NCBI RefSeq assembly: GCF_023184515.1
Contig: NZ_JAAHBP010000012.1
Location: 124,001-188,000 of the forward strand
Direction of reading: 5' to 3'
Origin: Streptomyces sp. D2-8
GTDB lineage: Bacteria > Actinomycetota > Actinomycetes > Streptomycetales > Streptomycetaceae
Length of the DNA: 64,000 bases
In this document: in pieces, positions 51,216 through 60,015 of the stretch
Layout: each line of letters opens with the position of its first letter
Position numbering within the stretch: position 1 is the stretch's first letter
The notes under the pieces: generated by a model
Told to the model about the DNA's origin: nothing
Databases searched by the model: none
Seen by the model: only the letters and a program-made list of their open reading frames with translations
Position numbers and translations under genes: made by a program

Positions 51216-51773
51216 ATGGCCACACAGAAATTTGGGTTTCGAGGGCTGAGGGCCACCGCCTCGGCAGGGATGGGCCTGGCGGCGGGTGCCGCCGTCGCCC
51301 TGGCCCTGCAGTGGCCCGCGTTCCACGCGTTGCGTGCCCGGATCGAGCAGCTGGAGGAGGCCGCGCAGGCCCAGCACCGGACCAACTTCGCGTACCAGCA
51401 GCGTCTGCACTGGGAGTTGCTGAGCAAGGCGATGGACGATCCGGAACTGGCCGAGGTGATCGACGCCTACGACGGGACCGTCTCTCCCAGGAAGCAGCGC
51501 CAGTTCCTCTTCGCCAACGCCCTCTACACCAACGCCCTGTGCTACTACCGCATGGGCAACATGACCAGAGAGGAGTTCTTCGGCTTCGCCCGGAGCATGC
51601 TGCAGAACCCCCTCTTCCGGGAGTACTGGTACGCCACCCGCCCACACCGGGCGACCCTCGTCGACACCTCCGACGAGGCCGGGCTGGGACGCATGGTCGA
51701 CGAACTTCTCGTACAGCTGGAGGAGGCGGACATCGACGAGTGGTGGGTGGTCGGGGATCCGCCGGGCGAGTAG
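51216..51773 (+). CDS. DUF6082 family protein
   Basis: A 185-residue Streptomyces-type protein. It has an N-terminal basic region, one hydrophobic segment (about 15-33, ASAGMGLAAGAAVALALQW) and a helical soluble part (LHWELLSKAMDDPELAEVID, then QRQFLFANALYTNALCYYRM). A membrane anchor with a cytoplasmic or extracytoplasmic helical domain is likely. GGGGG precedes the ATG. Such genes often occur beside small abundant families in Streptomyces; function unknown. Confidence 0.75.
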   Translation: MATQKFGFRGLRATASAGMGLAAGAAVALALQWPAFHALRARIEQLEEAAQAQHRTNFAYQQRLHWELLSKAMDDPELAEVIDAYDGTVSPRKQRQFLFANALYTNALCYYRMGNMTREEFFGFARSMLQNPLFREYWYATRPHRATLVDTSDEAGLGRMVDELLVQLEEADIDEWWVVGDPPGE

Positions 51774-52034
51774 CCCCACGGCACCGGCCGTAAGCGCCGC
51801 ACCTCGAGGATCACTCTCCGGAACGCATCACACGGCTGGGCGGTAACGAACCCATAAACCGGCGCGTTTCCCCAGGTGCCAACAAGGTTGACTACTGCGC
51901 ATCCCGCGAACCGGGTCGACCACCGCCGAACCGCCGCTCCACGCCGCCCGGTTGTCGAGGCCGCGGCCCCACAGGGCCGCATCGCACCGCAGGCGAGTGC
52001 GCACCACGCCTCGAGATCAAGGAACGCCAGAACA

Positions 52035-52274
52035 GTGAGCCACATCATCCGTCGGATTGGCACCCCTCCCAGCGACCGGGGCAGTGCGACCGGTGCCAAT
52101 TGCCCCGATATCTTCGAGCTGTCCGACGGCAGGTTCGCTGTGATCGGCACGGACCTCACCGAAGAACTGGACGGGAAGCTTCCCGCCGACGCTTCCCGGG
52201 CGGACTACGAGCGCATCGTCGTAGTCTCCCGCAGAACTCTCATCGACGCCAAGGTCGACATTCCCGACGCCTGA
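52035..52274 (+). CDS. Small Streptomyces-type hypothetical protein (79 aa)
   Basis: A 79-residue protein containing GANCPDIFELSDGRFAVIGTD and ending KVDIPDA, a pattern I recall as widespread in Streptomyces near DUF6879 genes; function unknown. The start is GTG (52035) with AAGGA about 11 nt upstream. A terminator lies 30 bp after the stop. Confidence 0.75.
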   Translation: MSHIIRRIGTPPSDRGSATGANCPDIFELSDGRFAVIGTDLTEELDGKLPADASRADYERIVVVSRRTLIDAKVDIPDA

Positions 52275-52303
52275 TCCCGTCGGTCACTCATAGGCCGGAC
52301 ACC

Positions 52304-52335
52304 AGAGGCCCGGCACCGGAACGTGCCGGGCCTCT
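52304..52335. terminator. Bidirectional terminator between the 79-aa ORF and the citrate synthase-like gene
   Basis: A 13-bp perfect stem (52304-52316 with 52323-52335), 6-nt loop, between two convergent genes. Confidence 0.85.
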
Positions 52336-52358
52336 TCACGCTCCCGTGACGCCTTCGC

Positions 52359-53519
52359 TCAGGCGGGCACAGGCGCCGGCGCCTCCGGTCCCACATAGCG
52401 CGCCACCGGCCTGATGATCTTCGTGTCCTCCGCCTGCTCCAGGATGTTGGCGCTCCACCCCACCGCCCGCGCGGCGGCGAAGGTCGGGGTGAACATCTCG
52501 CGGGGCAGGCCGCAGAGTTCCATGACCACGCCCGCGTAGTACTCGACGTTGGTGTGGAGTTCCCTGCCGGGCTTCAGCTCCGCCAGGATCGCCTCGATAT
52601 GACGCTCGACCTCGACGGCGAAGTCCACCCTCGGCCCGCCGAATCCCTGGGCGACCTCGCGCAGCATCCGGGACCGCGGGTCCTCCGTGCGGTAGATCGC
52701 GTGCCCGAACCCCATGATGCGCTCACCGGCGAGCACCCGCCGGCGCACCCACGGGTCGATTCGGTCCGGGGTGCCGATCGCGTCCAGGGTGTCCAGTGCA
52801 CGGCTGGGCGCACCCCCGTGCAACGGGCCCGACAGCGCCGCCACCGCCCCGGCGAGGCACGCCGCCACGTCCGCACCCGTGGACGCGATGACCCGGGCCG
52901 TGAAGGTTGATGCATTGAATCCGTGATCAATCGTTGAGATCAGGTACTGCTCGATCGCCCGTGCGTGCGGCTCGGTGGGCACCGAACCGGTCAACATGTA
53001 CAGGTAGTTCGCCGCGTAGGACAGGTCCTCGCGCGGCTCCACCGGTTCGAGCCCCTTGCCCAGCCGGTGCAGCGCGGTGAGCAACGTGGGTACGGCCGCT
53101 GCCGCCTCGATCGTGTCCTGACGGCGCCGGTCGGCGTCGATGTCGTACACGGGGTGGAACGCCTTCGCCGCACCGAGCAGCGAGAGGGCCGTCCGCATCC
53201 CGGCGAGCGGACCGGAGCGCCCGCCGGCCGCCGCGATGGCCGGCATTGCCGCCCGCACCTCGTCCGGCAGCCGCCTCAGCGCGGCGGTCTCGGCCGCGAA
53301 GGCCGCACTCCGCCCGGCGTCCGGCAGTTCGCCGTGCACGAGGAGATGCCAGACGTCCTCGAAGCCGCGGTTCCGCGCCAGGTCGACGGCCGAGTACTGC
53401 CGGTAGTGGTAGAAGCCCTCCAGACCGCGGACGTCACCGACCCGGGTGTCGGTGACGACGACACCGGCGAGCCCCCGGGGCGCTTCGACAAGAGTGGCTG
53501 CTGACCTGTTGACGGACAT
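52359..53519 (-). CDS. Citrate synthase-like protein with Glu in place of the catalytic Asp
   Basis: A 386-residue citrate/2-methylcitrate synthase fold protein. His199 (DHGFNASTF), His234 (GPLHGG) and His273 (GFGHAIYR) are present. The third catalytic residue, normally Asp in NVDFYSG, is Glu326 in NVEYYAG. It may still condense acetyl- or propionyl-CoA with a keto-acid, or may be a divergent member. GGGAGGAAGTC lies before the ATG. It diverges from the HTH-containing paralogue across a 109-bp region with an AT-rich palindrome. Similar paired genes exist in other Streptomyces (SCO5831/SCO5832 by memory). Confidence 0.85.
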   Translation of the reverse strand: MSVNRSAATLVEAPRGLAGVVVTDTRVGDVRGLEGFYHYRQYSAVDLARNRGFEDVWHLLVHGELPDAGRSAAFAAETAALRRLPDEVRAAMPAIAAAGGRSGPLAGMRTALSLLGAAKAFHPVYDIDADRRRQDTIEAAAAVPTLLTALHRLGKGLEPVEPREDLSYAANYLYMLTGSVPTEPHARAIEQYLISTIDHGFNASTFTARVIASTGADVAACLAGAVAALSGPLHGGAPSRALDTLDAIGTPDRIDPWVRRRVLAGERIMGFGHAIYRTEDPRSRMLREVAQGFGGPRVDFAVEVERHIEAILAELKPGRELHTNVEYYAGVVMELCGLPREMFTPTFAAARAVGWSANILEQAEDTKIIRPVARYVGPEAPAPVPA

Positions 53520-53572
53520 GACTTCCTCCCTGAACTTGATTTGACTGTCCATGATTGACTTGAGACGTGTCA

Positions 53573-53591
53573 ATATTGATTGAATCAATAT
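53573..53591. promoter_or_regulatory. AT-rich palindromic operator in the citrate synthase divergon
   Basis: A perfect palindrome ATATTGATT-G-AATCAATAT in a genome of about 70% GC, centred in the 109-bp gap. Several TTGA(C/T)T motifs surround it (e.g. TTGATTTGACT upstream and ATTGACTTGA). It is the natural site for the HTH domain of the divergent citrate synthase-like protein. Confidence 0.7.
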
Positions 53592-53628
53592 ATCAGTCAA
53601 TGGTCCGCTGACGGATACGGTGACCCCC

Positions 53629-54888
53629 ATGCGCGATCAAGAACCCGCCCCCCTGGACGCGGAACGGCGGCTGAGCACCAAGGAGGCCGCCGAGCTGCTC
53701 GGTGTGAAGCCGGAGACCGTGTACGCGTACGTGAGCCGCGGCCAGCTCAGCAGCCGACGGGTGAGCGGCGGCCGCGGCAGCACCTTCGACGCCCGGGAGG
53801 TCGAGGCGCTCGCCCGGCGCAACAGGCGGGAGAGCGCGGGCGCTTCCGGCACCGGCGGCGACCTGTCCGTCCGCACCCGCATCACGCTCATCGAGAACGA
53901 CCGCTACTTCTTCCGCGGTGTCGACGCGGTCGACCTTGCCGCACGGCACACCTACGAGGAGGTCGCCGAGTGGCTGTGGACGGGCCGGATGCTCCCGGGC
54001 AGCACCTTCACCGCGCCCGCCGCCTCCGTCGCCGTCGCCCGCCGCGCCGTCGAGGCGCTGCCCGAACACGCCGCTCCCACCGACCTGTTGCGGGTGGCGA
54101 CGATCGCCGCCGCGACCGCCGACCCCCTGCGGTTCGATCTGTCCGAGGAGGCCGTGCTCGGCACCGCGCGCACCCTCATCCCCACGCTCGTCGCCGCGCT
54201 GCCTCCGGCGGGGCACCACCGCCGTGACGAGGACCCCATGGCCCACCGCCTGTGGACCCGGCTGTCGGTGCGCAAGGACCCCGACGAGGCGTCCCTGCGC
54301 GCCCTGGACGCTGCCCTCGCCCTCCTCGTCGACCACGACCTGGCCGCCTCCACCCTCGCGGTGCGCGTCGCCGCGTCCGCCCGCGCCCACCCCTACGCGG
54401 CGGTCTCCGCCGGGCTGGGCGTGATCGAGGGTCCGCTGCACGGTGCGGCCAGCGGGCACGCCCACCGGCTGCTGCAGGACGTGCTCGACCAGGGCGACGC
54501 GGCACCGGTGATCGCGGACGAACTGCGCGCCGGCCGCCGTGTCCCGGGCCTCGGACACCGGCTCTACCCGGGCGAGGACCCACGCGCGCGTGCTCTGTTC
54601 GCCCTCCTGGAGCAGATCCCGCGCGCGGAGCCGGCTCTCCTCGCGGCCCGCGACATCGTGGAGACCACCGCCCGCCACGCCCCGCTGCACGCCAACGTGG
54701 ACTTGGCGCTCGCCGTGCTCACCGCGTCCTGCGGCATGGCCCCGACGGCGGGCGAGACGATCTTCGCAGTGGCCCGGACGGCGGGCTGGATCGCCCACGC
54801 CCTGGAGGAGTACGGCGAACGCCCGCTGCGGATGCGTCCGAGCGGTCTCTACGCAGGTCCGAGGCCTCCGCAGCCACTGCCGGAGTAG
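53629..54888 (+). CDS. HTH-citrate synthase fusion protein
   Basis: About 419 residues. The N-terminal ~65 residues form an excisionase/MerR-like helix-turn-helix (RRLSTKEAAELLGVKPETVYAYVSRGQLSSRRVSGG). The remainder is a citrate synthase fold that keeps His271 (GPLHG), His310 (GLGHRLYPG) and Asp358 (NVDLALA). An enzyme core that binds acyl-CoA or oxaloacetate next to a DNA-binding domain suggests a metabolite-responsive regulator, or an enzyme that is also a repressor. The ATG at 53629 is chosen; a GTG at 53620 is also open. It is divergent from the other citrate synthase-like gene. Confidence 0.83.
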   Translation: MRDQEPAPLDAERRLSTKEAAELLGVKPETVYAYVSRGQLSSRRVSGGRGSTFDAREVEALARRNRRESAGASGTGGDLSVRTRITLIENDRYFFRGVDAVDLAARHTYEEVAEWLWTGRMLPGSTFTAPAASVAVARRAVEALPEHAAPTDLLRVATIAAATADPLRFDLSEEAVLGTARTLIPTLVAALPPAGHHRRDEDPMAHRLWTRLSVRKDPDEASLRALDAALALLVDHDLAASTLAVRVAASARAHPYAAVSAGLGVIEGPLHGAASGHAHRLLQDVLDQGDAAPVIADELRAGRRVPGLGHRLYPGEDPRARALFALLEQIPRAEPALLAARDIVETTARHAPLHANVDLALAVLTASCGMAPTAGETIFAVARTAGWIAHALEEYGERPLRMRPSGLYAGPRPPQPLPE

Positions 54889-54922
54889 AGCGGGGCGGGG
54901 CCGAAAGTCGCTGCGGACGAAG

Positions 54923-54941
54923 TCAGGTTAGGCTCACCTCT
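54923..54941 (+). promoter_or_regulatory. Iron box (DmdR1/IdeR-type operator)
   Basis: TCAGGTTAGGCTCACCTCT matches 15 of 19 positions of the DmdR1/IdeR consensus TTAGGTTAGGCTAACCTAA, and ends right at the GTG start of the sucrase/ferredoxin gene. It should repress the gene when iron is plentiful. Confidence 0.75.
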
Positions 54942-55886
54942 GTGAGTACGTGCTCAAGCGTCTCCCGGGACTTCGACGAGCCCGTTTCGGGAACCGCGGC
55001 CACTGCGAGGACCTGGCTGTTGCTGGAACAGCCCGGTCCGTGGGGTGCCAAGGCGCTCACTTCGAGCCACCTGGACCCCGTCCTGGGGCGTGCCCTGGAG
55101 GCGGCCGCGAAGGACACGGGTGTACGGATCGCGCTCATCCGCCGCCCCGGGCGCCACGCGGACCGCCGCATGCCCGCCTCGCGCCGGGTGTACGCGGCGC
55201 ACGTCGTCCCGGGAAGCGTGTGGCTGCACAGCGCCTCGACCTCGGACCCCGAGCGGTTGCTCGATCTCGACTTCGCGGCACTCGGCCGGGGCGACCACCG
55301 CATGTTCGACGCGCTGCTCGGCGGCCGGCCCCATGACGGTGACCCGCTCGCCCTCGTCTGCACCAACGGCAAGCGCGACCGCTGCTGCGCCCTCCTGGGC
55401 CGGCCCCTCGCGGCCGAGCTGGCGACGTCCGGGGTCGAGGGCGTCTGGGAGGTCACCCATCTGGGTGGTCACCGCTTCTCCCCCACGGTGCTCGTGCTGC
55501 CGTACGGATACGCGTACGGCAGGGCCGAGGCTCATTCCCTCAAGGAGGTCCTGCACAGCGCCCGGGAGGGGCGGATCGTCGTGGAGGGGTGCCGGGGCAG
55601 CTCCGCCTGGGATCGGCCCGGTCAGGCCGCCGAGCTCGCCGTGCGCACCAGGACCGGCGAATACGCCGCTCAGGCGCTGAGCGTCGTCGGGACGGCCGGC
55701 ACGGCCCCGCGCTGGGAGGTGACCGTCGCCCACACCGACGGGCGCCGCTGGCAGGTCGACGTGGCCCAGGGCGCGGCCCTGCCGCCCCGCCCGGAGAGCT
55801 GCGGGGCGTCCGTTCTCGGTTCACCCGCGCGGATGGACGTGGTGGCGGTACGTGAGGTGAGGATGGCGACGGCGCTGGCCGGCTGA
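54942..55886 (+). CDS. Sucrase/ferredoxin-like family protein (thioredoxin-like [2Fe-2S])
   Basis: A 314-residue protein of the sucrase/ferredoxin-like family, which has a thioredoxin-like ferredoxin fold. The segment LVCTNGKRDRCCALLGRPL, with HLGGHRFSPTVLVLPYG following, contains the Cys/His residues that can hold a [2Fe-2S] cluster. Its start is overlapped by an iron box, consistent with iron-regulated electron transfer (for example siderophore reduction); that role is inferred. The start is GTG (54942). It is transcribed separately from the HTH-citrate synthase gene by a 53-bp gap. Confidence 0.82.
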   Translation: MSTCSSVSRDFDEPVSGTAATARTWLLLEQPGPWGAKALTSSHLDPVLGRALEAAAKDTGVRIALIRRPGRHADRRMPASRRVYAAHVVPGSVWLHSASTSDPERLLDLDFAALGRGDHRMFDALLGGRPHDGDPLALVCTNGKRDRCCALLGRPLAAELATSGVEGVWEVTHLGGHRFSPTVLVLPYGYAYGRAEAHSLKEVLHSAREGRIVVEGCRGSSAWDRPGQAAELAVRTRTGEYAAQALSVVGTAGTAPRWEVTVAHTDGRRWQVDVAQGAALPPRPESCGASVLGSPARMDVVAVREVRMATALAG

Positions 55887-55998
55887 CCGTCCGGCTCTGG
55901 ACGCTTCATTCATTGATGCTGCCTCTGCACACATTGATTGGGAGATCCACGCCACACCCGTCTAGGGCAGGTAGCCGGCCGCACGTACCGTCTTGGGT

Positions 55999-57672
55999 AT
56001 GAGCCCCACTCCCCCCGCCCGTCGCCTGCGCCTCGGCCTGCCCCGGCGGGTGTTCTCGCAGGTGCTGCTGATGCAGGTGGCGATCGCGGCGGGAGTCGCG
56101 GTGCTCGCGACCGGGCTGTTCCTCGCGCCCCTGAGCAACCAGCTGGACGACCAGGCGATGCGCCGCGCGCTCGCGATCGCGCAGACGACCGCGCAGCAGC
56201 CTGAACTCGCGCGGGACCTGCGGGACACGCCGCCCTCGCCCCATGGTCCGGTGCAGCGGGAGGCGGAGCGGATCCGGAAGGCCACCAAGGCCGAGTACAT
56301 CGTGGTGATGGACTGGCGGGGCGTTCGCTGGTCGCACACGGACCCGAAGCAGATCGGCGGCATCGTCTCCACCGACCCCGGCCAGGCCCTGGCCGGCAAG
56401 GAGGTCATGGAGATCGACAGCGGCACTCTGGGCCGCTCCGCCCGGGGCAAGGTGCCGCTGCGCGACAGCGACGGCAGCGTCGTCGGCGCGGTCTCGGTCG
56501 GCATCGCCTACGACAGCGTCCGGGCCCGCCTCATCCACGCGATCCCAGGGCTGTTCGCGTACGCCGGCGGCGCCCTGGCCGTGGGCGCGCTGGCCGCGTG
56601 GCTCATCTCCCGGCGGGTCCACCGGCAGACCAGGGACCTGGCCTTCTCGGACATCGCGGCGCTCCTGTCCGAGCGTGAGGCGATGCTGCACGGCATCCGG
56701 GAGGGCGTCGTCGCCCTGGACCGCACCGGCCGCATCCGCCTCGTGAACGACGAGGCACAGCGTCTGCTGGGCATCGGGGAGACGGTGGTGGGCCGTTCCC
56801 CCGACGAGGCGCTCGGCGTGGGCCGCACGGCCGATGTGCTGGCCGGACGGGTCACCGGCACGGATCTGCTCACCGTGCGCGGCCAGCGTGTGCTGGTCGC
56901 CAACCGGATGCCCACCGACGACGGTGGCGCCGTGGCCACCCTGCGCGACCGCACCGAGCTGGAGCAGTTGGGCCGCGAACTGGATTCCACCCGCGGTTTG
57001 ATCGACGCCCTGCGCGCCCAGGACCACGAGCACGCCAACCGTATGCACACGCTTCTGGGGCTGCTCGAACTGGAGATGTACGACGACGCCGTCGAGTTCG
57101 TCGGCGAAGTGGTCGGTGACCACCGGGCCACAGCGGAACAGGTCACCGAGCGGATCGAGGACCCGCTGCTCGCCGCCCTGCTGGTCGGCAAGGCGACCGT
57201 CGCGGCCGAGCGGGGTGTCGCCCTGTGGGTGTCGGACCGGACCCGGGTGCCCGACCGGCTGGTCGACCCGCAGGGGCTCGTCACCGTCGTGGGGAACCTG
57301 GTGGACAACGCCCTCGACGCCGTCGCCGGCGAGCCGCACGCGCGCGTGGAGGTCGAACTGCGCGCCGAGGGGCGTACGGCGATCCTCACGGTGCGCGACA
57401 CGGGGCCGGGGATCCCGCCGGAGCAACGGGAGTTGATCTTCACCACGGGATGGTCTACGAAGAAGCCGCCGGCTCACCGTGAGCGGGGTATCGGACTCTC
57501 CCTGGTGCGCAGGCTGGCGGAGCGACAGGGTGGCAGCGCGACCGTCGGCGAGGCGCACGGCGGGGGCGCGGAGTTCACCGTCGTCCTGCCCGAAGCGCTG
57601 GCGGAGCCGGGCCCGGAGCCGGCCGTGGTGACCGTGCCGTCAGCTCCGCAGACCGCCGAGGAGGAGTCGTGA
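55999..57672 (+). CDS. CitA/DcuS/DpiB-type sensor histidine kinase
   Basis: A 557-residue sensor kinase. TM1 (about 25-45) and TM2 (about 178-200) flank an extracytoplasmic PAS-like (PDC/Cache) domain (about 46-175, YIVVMDWRGVRWSHTDPKQIG) typical of citrate/C4-dicarboxylate sensors. A cytoplasmic PAS (about 222-320) precedes a Spo0B-like dimerisation helix with the phospho-acceptor in DHEHANRMHTLLGL. The ATPase domain has NLVDNALDAV and DTGPGIPP. Its stop overlaps the response regulator start. The ligand is probably a carboxylate; the nearby SSS symporter (58.4 kb) is a likely target. Confidence 0.87.
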   Translation: MSPTPPARRLRLGLPRRVFSQVLLMQVAIAAGVAVLATGLFLAPLSNQLDDQAMRRALAIAQTTAQQPELARDLRDTPPSPHGPVQREAERIRKATKAEYIVVMDWRGVRWSHTDPKQIGGIVSTDPGQALAGKEVMEIDSGTLGRSARGKVPLRDSDGSVVGAVSVGIAYDSVRARLIHAIPGLFAYAGGALAVGALAAWLISRRVHRQTRDLAFSDIAALLSEREAMLHGIREGVVALDRTGRIRLVNDEAQRLLGIGETVVGRSPDEALGVGRTADVLAGRVTGTDLLTVRGQRVLVANRMPTDDGGAVATLRDRTELEQLGRELDSTRGLIDALRAQDHEHANRMHTLLGLLELEMYDDAVEFVGEVVGDHRATAEQVTERIEDPLLAALLVGKATVAAERGVALWVSDRTRVPDRLVDPQGLVTVVGNLVDNALDAVAGEPHARVEVELRAEGRTAILTVRDTGPGIPPEQRELIFTTGWSTKKPPAHRERGIGLSLVRRLAERQGGSATVGEAHGGGAEFTVVLPEALAEPGPEPAVVTVPSAPQTAEEES

Positions 57673-58352
57673 TGATCGAGGTCCTGGTCGTGGACGACGA
57701 CATGAGGGTCGCGCGGGTCAACGCCGCCTACGTCGAGAAGGTGCCGGGCTTCCATGTCGCGGGGGTGGCCCACAGCGCCGCGGAAGCGCTGCATCAACTG
57801 GAGACGCTGCCCCTGCTGGACCTGGTGCTCCTGGACCACTACCTGCCGGACGCGACCGGGCTGGCGGTCGTCCAGGAGATGCGGCGGCGCGGGGACCAGA
57901 CCGACGTGATCATGGTGACGGCGGCCCGGGACGTCTCCACCGTGCAGGCGGCGATGCGGCACGGCGCACTGCAGTACCTGGTCAAGCCGTTCGCCTTCGC
58001 CGGCCTGCGCGCCAAGCTGGAGGCCTACGGGGAGCTGCGCCGCACCCTCGACGGCGGTGGAGAGGCGGAACAGGCCGAGGTGGACCGCATCTTCGGGGCC
58101 CTGTCGGCGGCCTCCGAGCCCGACCTGCCCAAAGGCCACTCCCCCACCACCGCGGAGCTGGTCCGCCAGGCCCTGATGAACGCGAACGGGCCTCTGTCCG
58201 CCCAGGAGATCGCCGAGCGGACCGGGGTGAGCCGCCAGACCGCCCAGCGCTATCTGAAGCTCCTGGAACGCACGGGACGGGCCAGACTGACCCTCAAGTA
58301 CGGCGACGCGGGCCGCCCGGAACACCGTTACGTGTGGGCGACCCGCGGCTAG
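57672..58352 (+). CDS. CitB/DpiA/DcuR-type response regulator
   Basis: A 226-residue regulator. The receiver domain has DDD near residues 9-11, the phospho-acceptor region LLDHYLPDATG and the switch Lys in KPFAF. The linker contains EVDRIFGAL, then a C-terminal helix-turn-helix LSAQEIAERTGVSRQTAQRYLKLLERTGRA, the usual DpiA/CitB DNA-binding end. The start is in a GTGATG context overlapping the kinase stop, with GAGGAGGAG upstream. It is followed convergently by a carboxylate symporter gene, a plausible regulated target. Confidence 0.87.
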   Translation: MIEVLVVDDDMRVARVNAAYVEKVPGFHVAGVAHSAAEALHQLETLPLLDLVLLDHYLPDATGLAVVQEMRRRGDQTDVIMVTAARDVSTVQAAMRHGALQYLVKPFAFAGLRAKLEAYGELRRTLDGGGEAEQAEVDRIFGALSAASEPDLPKGHSPTTAELVRQALMNANGPLSAQEIAERTGVSRQTAQRYLKLLERTGRARLTLKYGDAGRPEHRYVWATRG

Positions 58353-58422
58353 GGCGACGGCCTGCCGGCTTCCTCACGAACTCGGTGATGGCTGCCGTCC
58401 TGGTCGTGGCACCGAAGGCCCC

Positions 58423-60015
58423 CTACGCCGCTCCCGCACCGGTCAGCGACCGCACCTCGGTCTCCGCGTGCTTGGCCTCGTCCGGGACCTCCGTCGAGGT
58501 CACGGTGCCCAGCCAGCCCGCGAGGAAGCCGAGGGGGATCGAGACCAGGCCCGGGTTCTGCAACGGGAAGTACTGGAGGTCGATGCCCGGGAACAACGAG
58601 TCGGGGCTGCCCGAGACCACCGGGGACAGCACCACGAGCACCACGGCCGGAACCAGACCGCCGTAGACGGCCCACACGGCGCCCCGTGTGGTGAAGCCGC
58701 GCCAGAACAGCGAGTAGAGCAGCACCGGAAGGTTCGCCGACGCGGCGACGGCGAAGGCCAGGCCCACTAGGAACGCCACATTCAGATCCCGCGCCAGCAG
58801 CCCGAGCGCGATCGCCACCACGCCGACGCCGACGGCCGCGAGACGGGCCACGGCCACCTCGCTGCGCGGCTTCCCGCCCCGGCGCCGCAGGGATGCGTAC
58901 AGGTCGTGGGCCACGGACGCCGAGGACGCCAGCGTGATGCCGGCGACCACGGCGAGGATCGTGGCGAAGGCGACAGCGGCGACGATCGCGAAGAGAACCG
59001 TCCCCCCGGTGGATCCCGCACCACCGCCCAGATCGAGCGCCAGCAGCGGAACCGCCGTGTTCCCGGACGCGTTCGACCCGCGTACCGCGTCCGGCCCCAG
59101 GATGGCGGCCGCACCGAACCCGAGCACGATCGTCATGAGGTAGAAGCCGCCGATGAGTCCGACGGCCCAGACGACCGAGCGGCGGGCGGCGCGCGCGGTG
59201 GGCACGGTGTAGAAGCGGGACAGGATGTGCGGCAGCCCCGCCGTACCCAGCACCAGAGCCAGCCCCAGACTGATGAAGTCGAAGCGGGCCGTCCAGTCCC
59301 CGCCGTACTTCAGCCCCGGCGCCAGAAACGCCTCGCCGTGCCCGCTGCGCTCGGCTGCCGTGAGCAGCAGCCGGTCCACGTCGCCGTGGAAACGGAGCAG
59401 AACGAGCACCGTCAGTGCGATGGTGCCGCCGAGCAGCAGAACGGCCTTGACGATCTGAATCCATGTGGTCGCCCGCATCCCTCCCAGCGACACATAGATC
59501 ACCATGAGCGCTCCCACACCGATGACGGTCCAGGCCCGCGCCGCGTCGCTCGTCCCCCCGAGCAGCAGCGCCACCAGGCTGCCCGCGCCGACCATCTGCG
59601 CCACCAGATACAGAACGGACACCGTGACCGAGGAGGTTCCCGCCGCGATCCGTACCGGCCGCTCCCTCATCCGGGCCGCCACGACGTCGGCGAGCGTGAA
59701 CCGGCCGCAGTTTCGGACCAGTTCGGCTACCAGGAACAGCACCACCAGCCACGCCACGAGGAAACCGACGACATACAGCAGCCCGTCGTAGCCGAACAGC
59801 GCGATGAGCCCGGTGACTCCCAGGAAGGAGGCGGCCGACATGTAGTCGCCCGCGATGGCAAAACCATTCTCCATGGGTGAGAAGAGCCGCCCGCCCGCGT
59901 AGAACTCCTCCGCCGAGCCACGCCGGTTGCGGCTGACCCATGTCGTGATCCCCAGCGTGACCCCGACGAACGCGCTGAAGAGCAGCAGTGCCAGCGTCTG
60001 GTGTTCCCCCGTCAC
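58423..60015 (-). CDS. SSS family monocarboxylate/acetate symporter, MctC/ActP-like
   Basis: A 530-residue symporter with the SSS signature GDYMSAASFLGVTGLIALFGYDG and about 13 hydrophobic helices, plus the later conserved GLPHILSRFYTVP. The GTG at 60015 overlaps the DUF485 stop (GTGA). By context (convergent with a CitA/DpiB-type two-component system) it probably imports acetate, pyruvate, lactate or propionate. It is a paralogue of the transporter at 98-1738. Confidence 0.9.
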   Translation of the reverse strand: MTGEHQTLALLLFSAFVGVTLGITTWVSRNRRGSAEEFYAGGRLFSPMENGFAIAGDYMSAASFLGVTGLIALFGYDGLLYVVGFLVAWLVVLFLVAELVRNCGRFTLADVVAARMRERPVRIAAGTSSVTVSVLYLVAQMVGAGSLVALLLGGTSDAARAWTVIGVGALMVIYVSLGGMRATTWIQIVKAVLLLGGTIALTVLVLLRFHGDVDRLLLTAAERSGHGEAFLAPGLKYGGDWTARFDFISLGLALVLGTAGLPHILSRFYTVPTARAARRSVVWAVGLIGGFYLMTIVLGFGAAAILGPDAVRGSNASGNTAVPLLALDLGGGAGSTGGTVLFAIVAAVAFATILAVVAGITLASSASVAHDLYASLRRRGGKPRSEVAVARLAAVGVGVVAIALGLLARDLNVAFLVGLAFAVAASANLPVLLYSLFWRGFTTRGAVWAVYGGLVPAVVLVVLSPVVSGSPDSLFPGIDLQYFPLQNPGLVSIPLGFLAGWLGTVTSTEVPDEAKHAETEVRSLTGAGAA

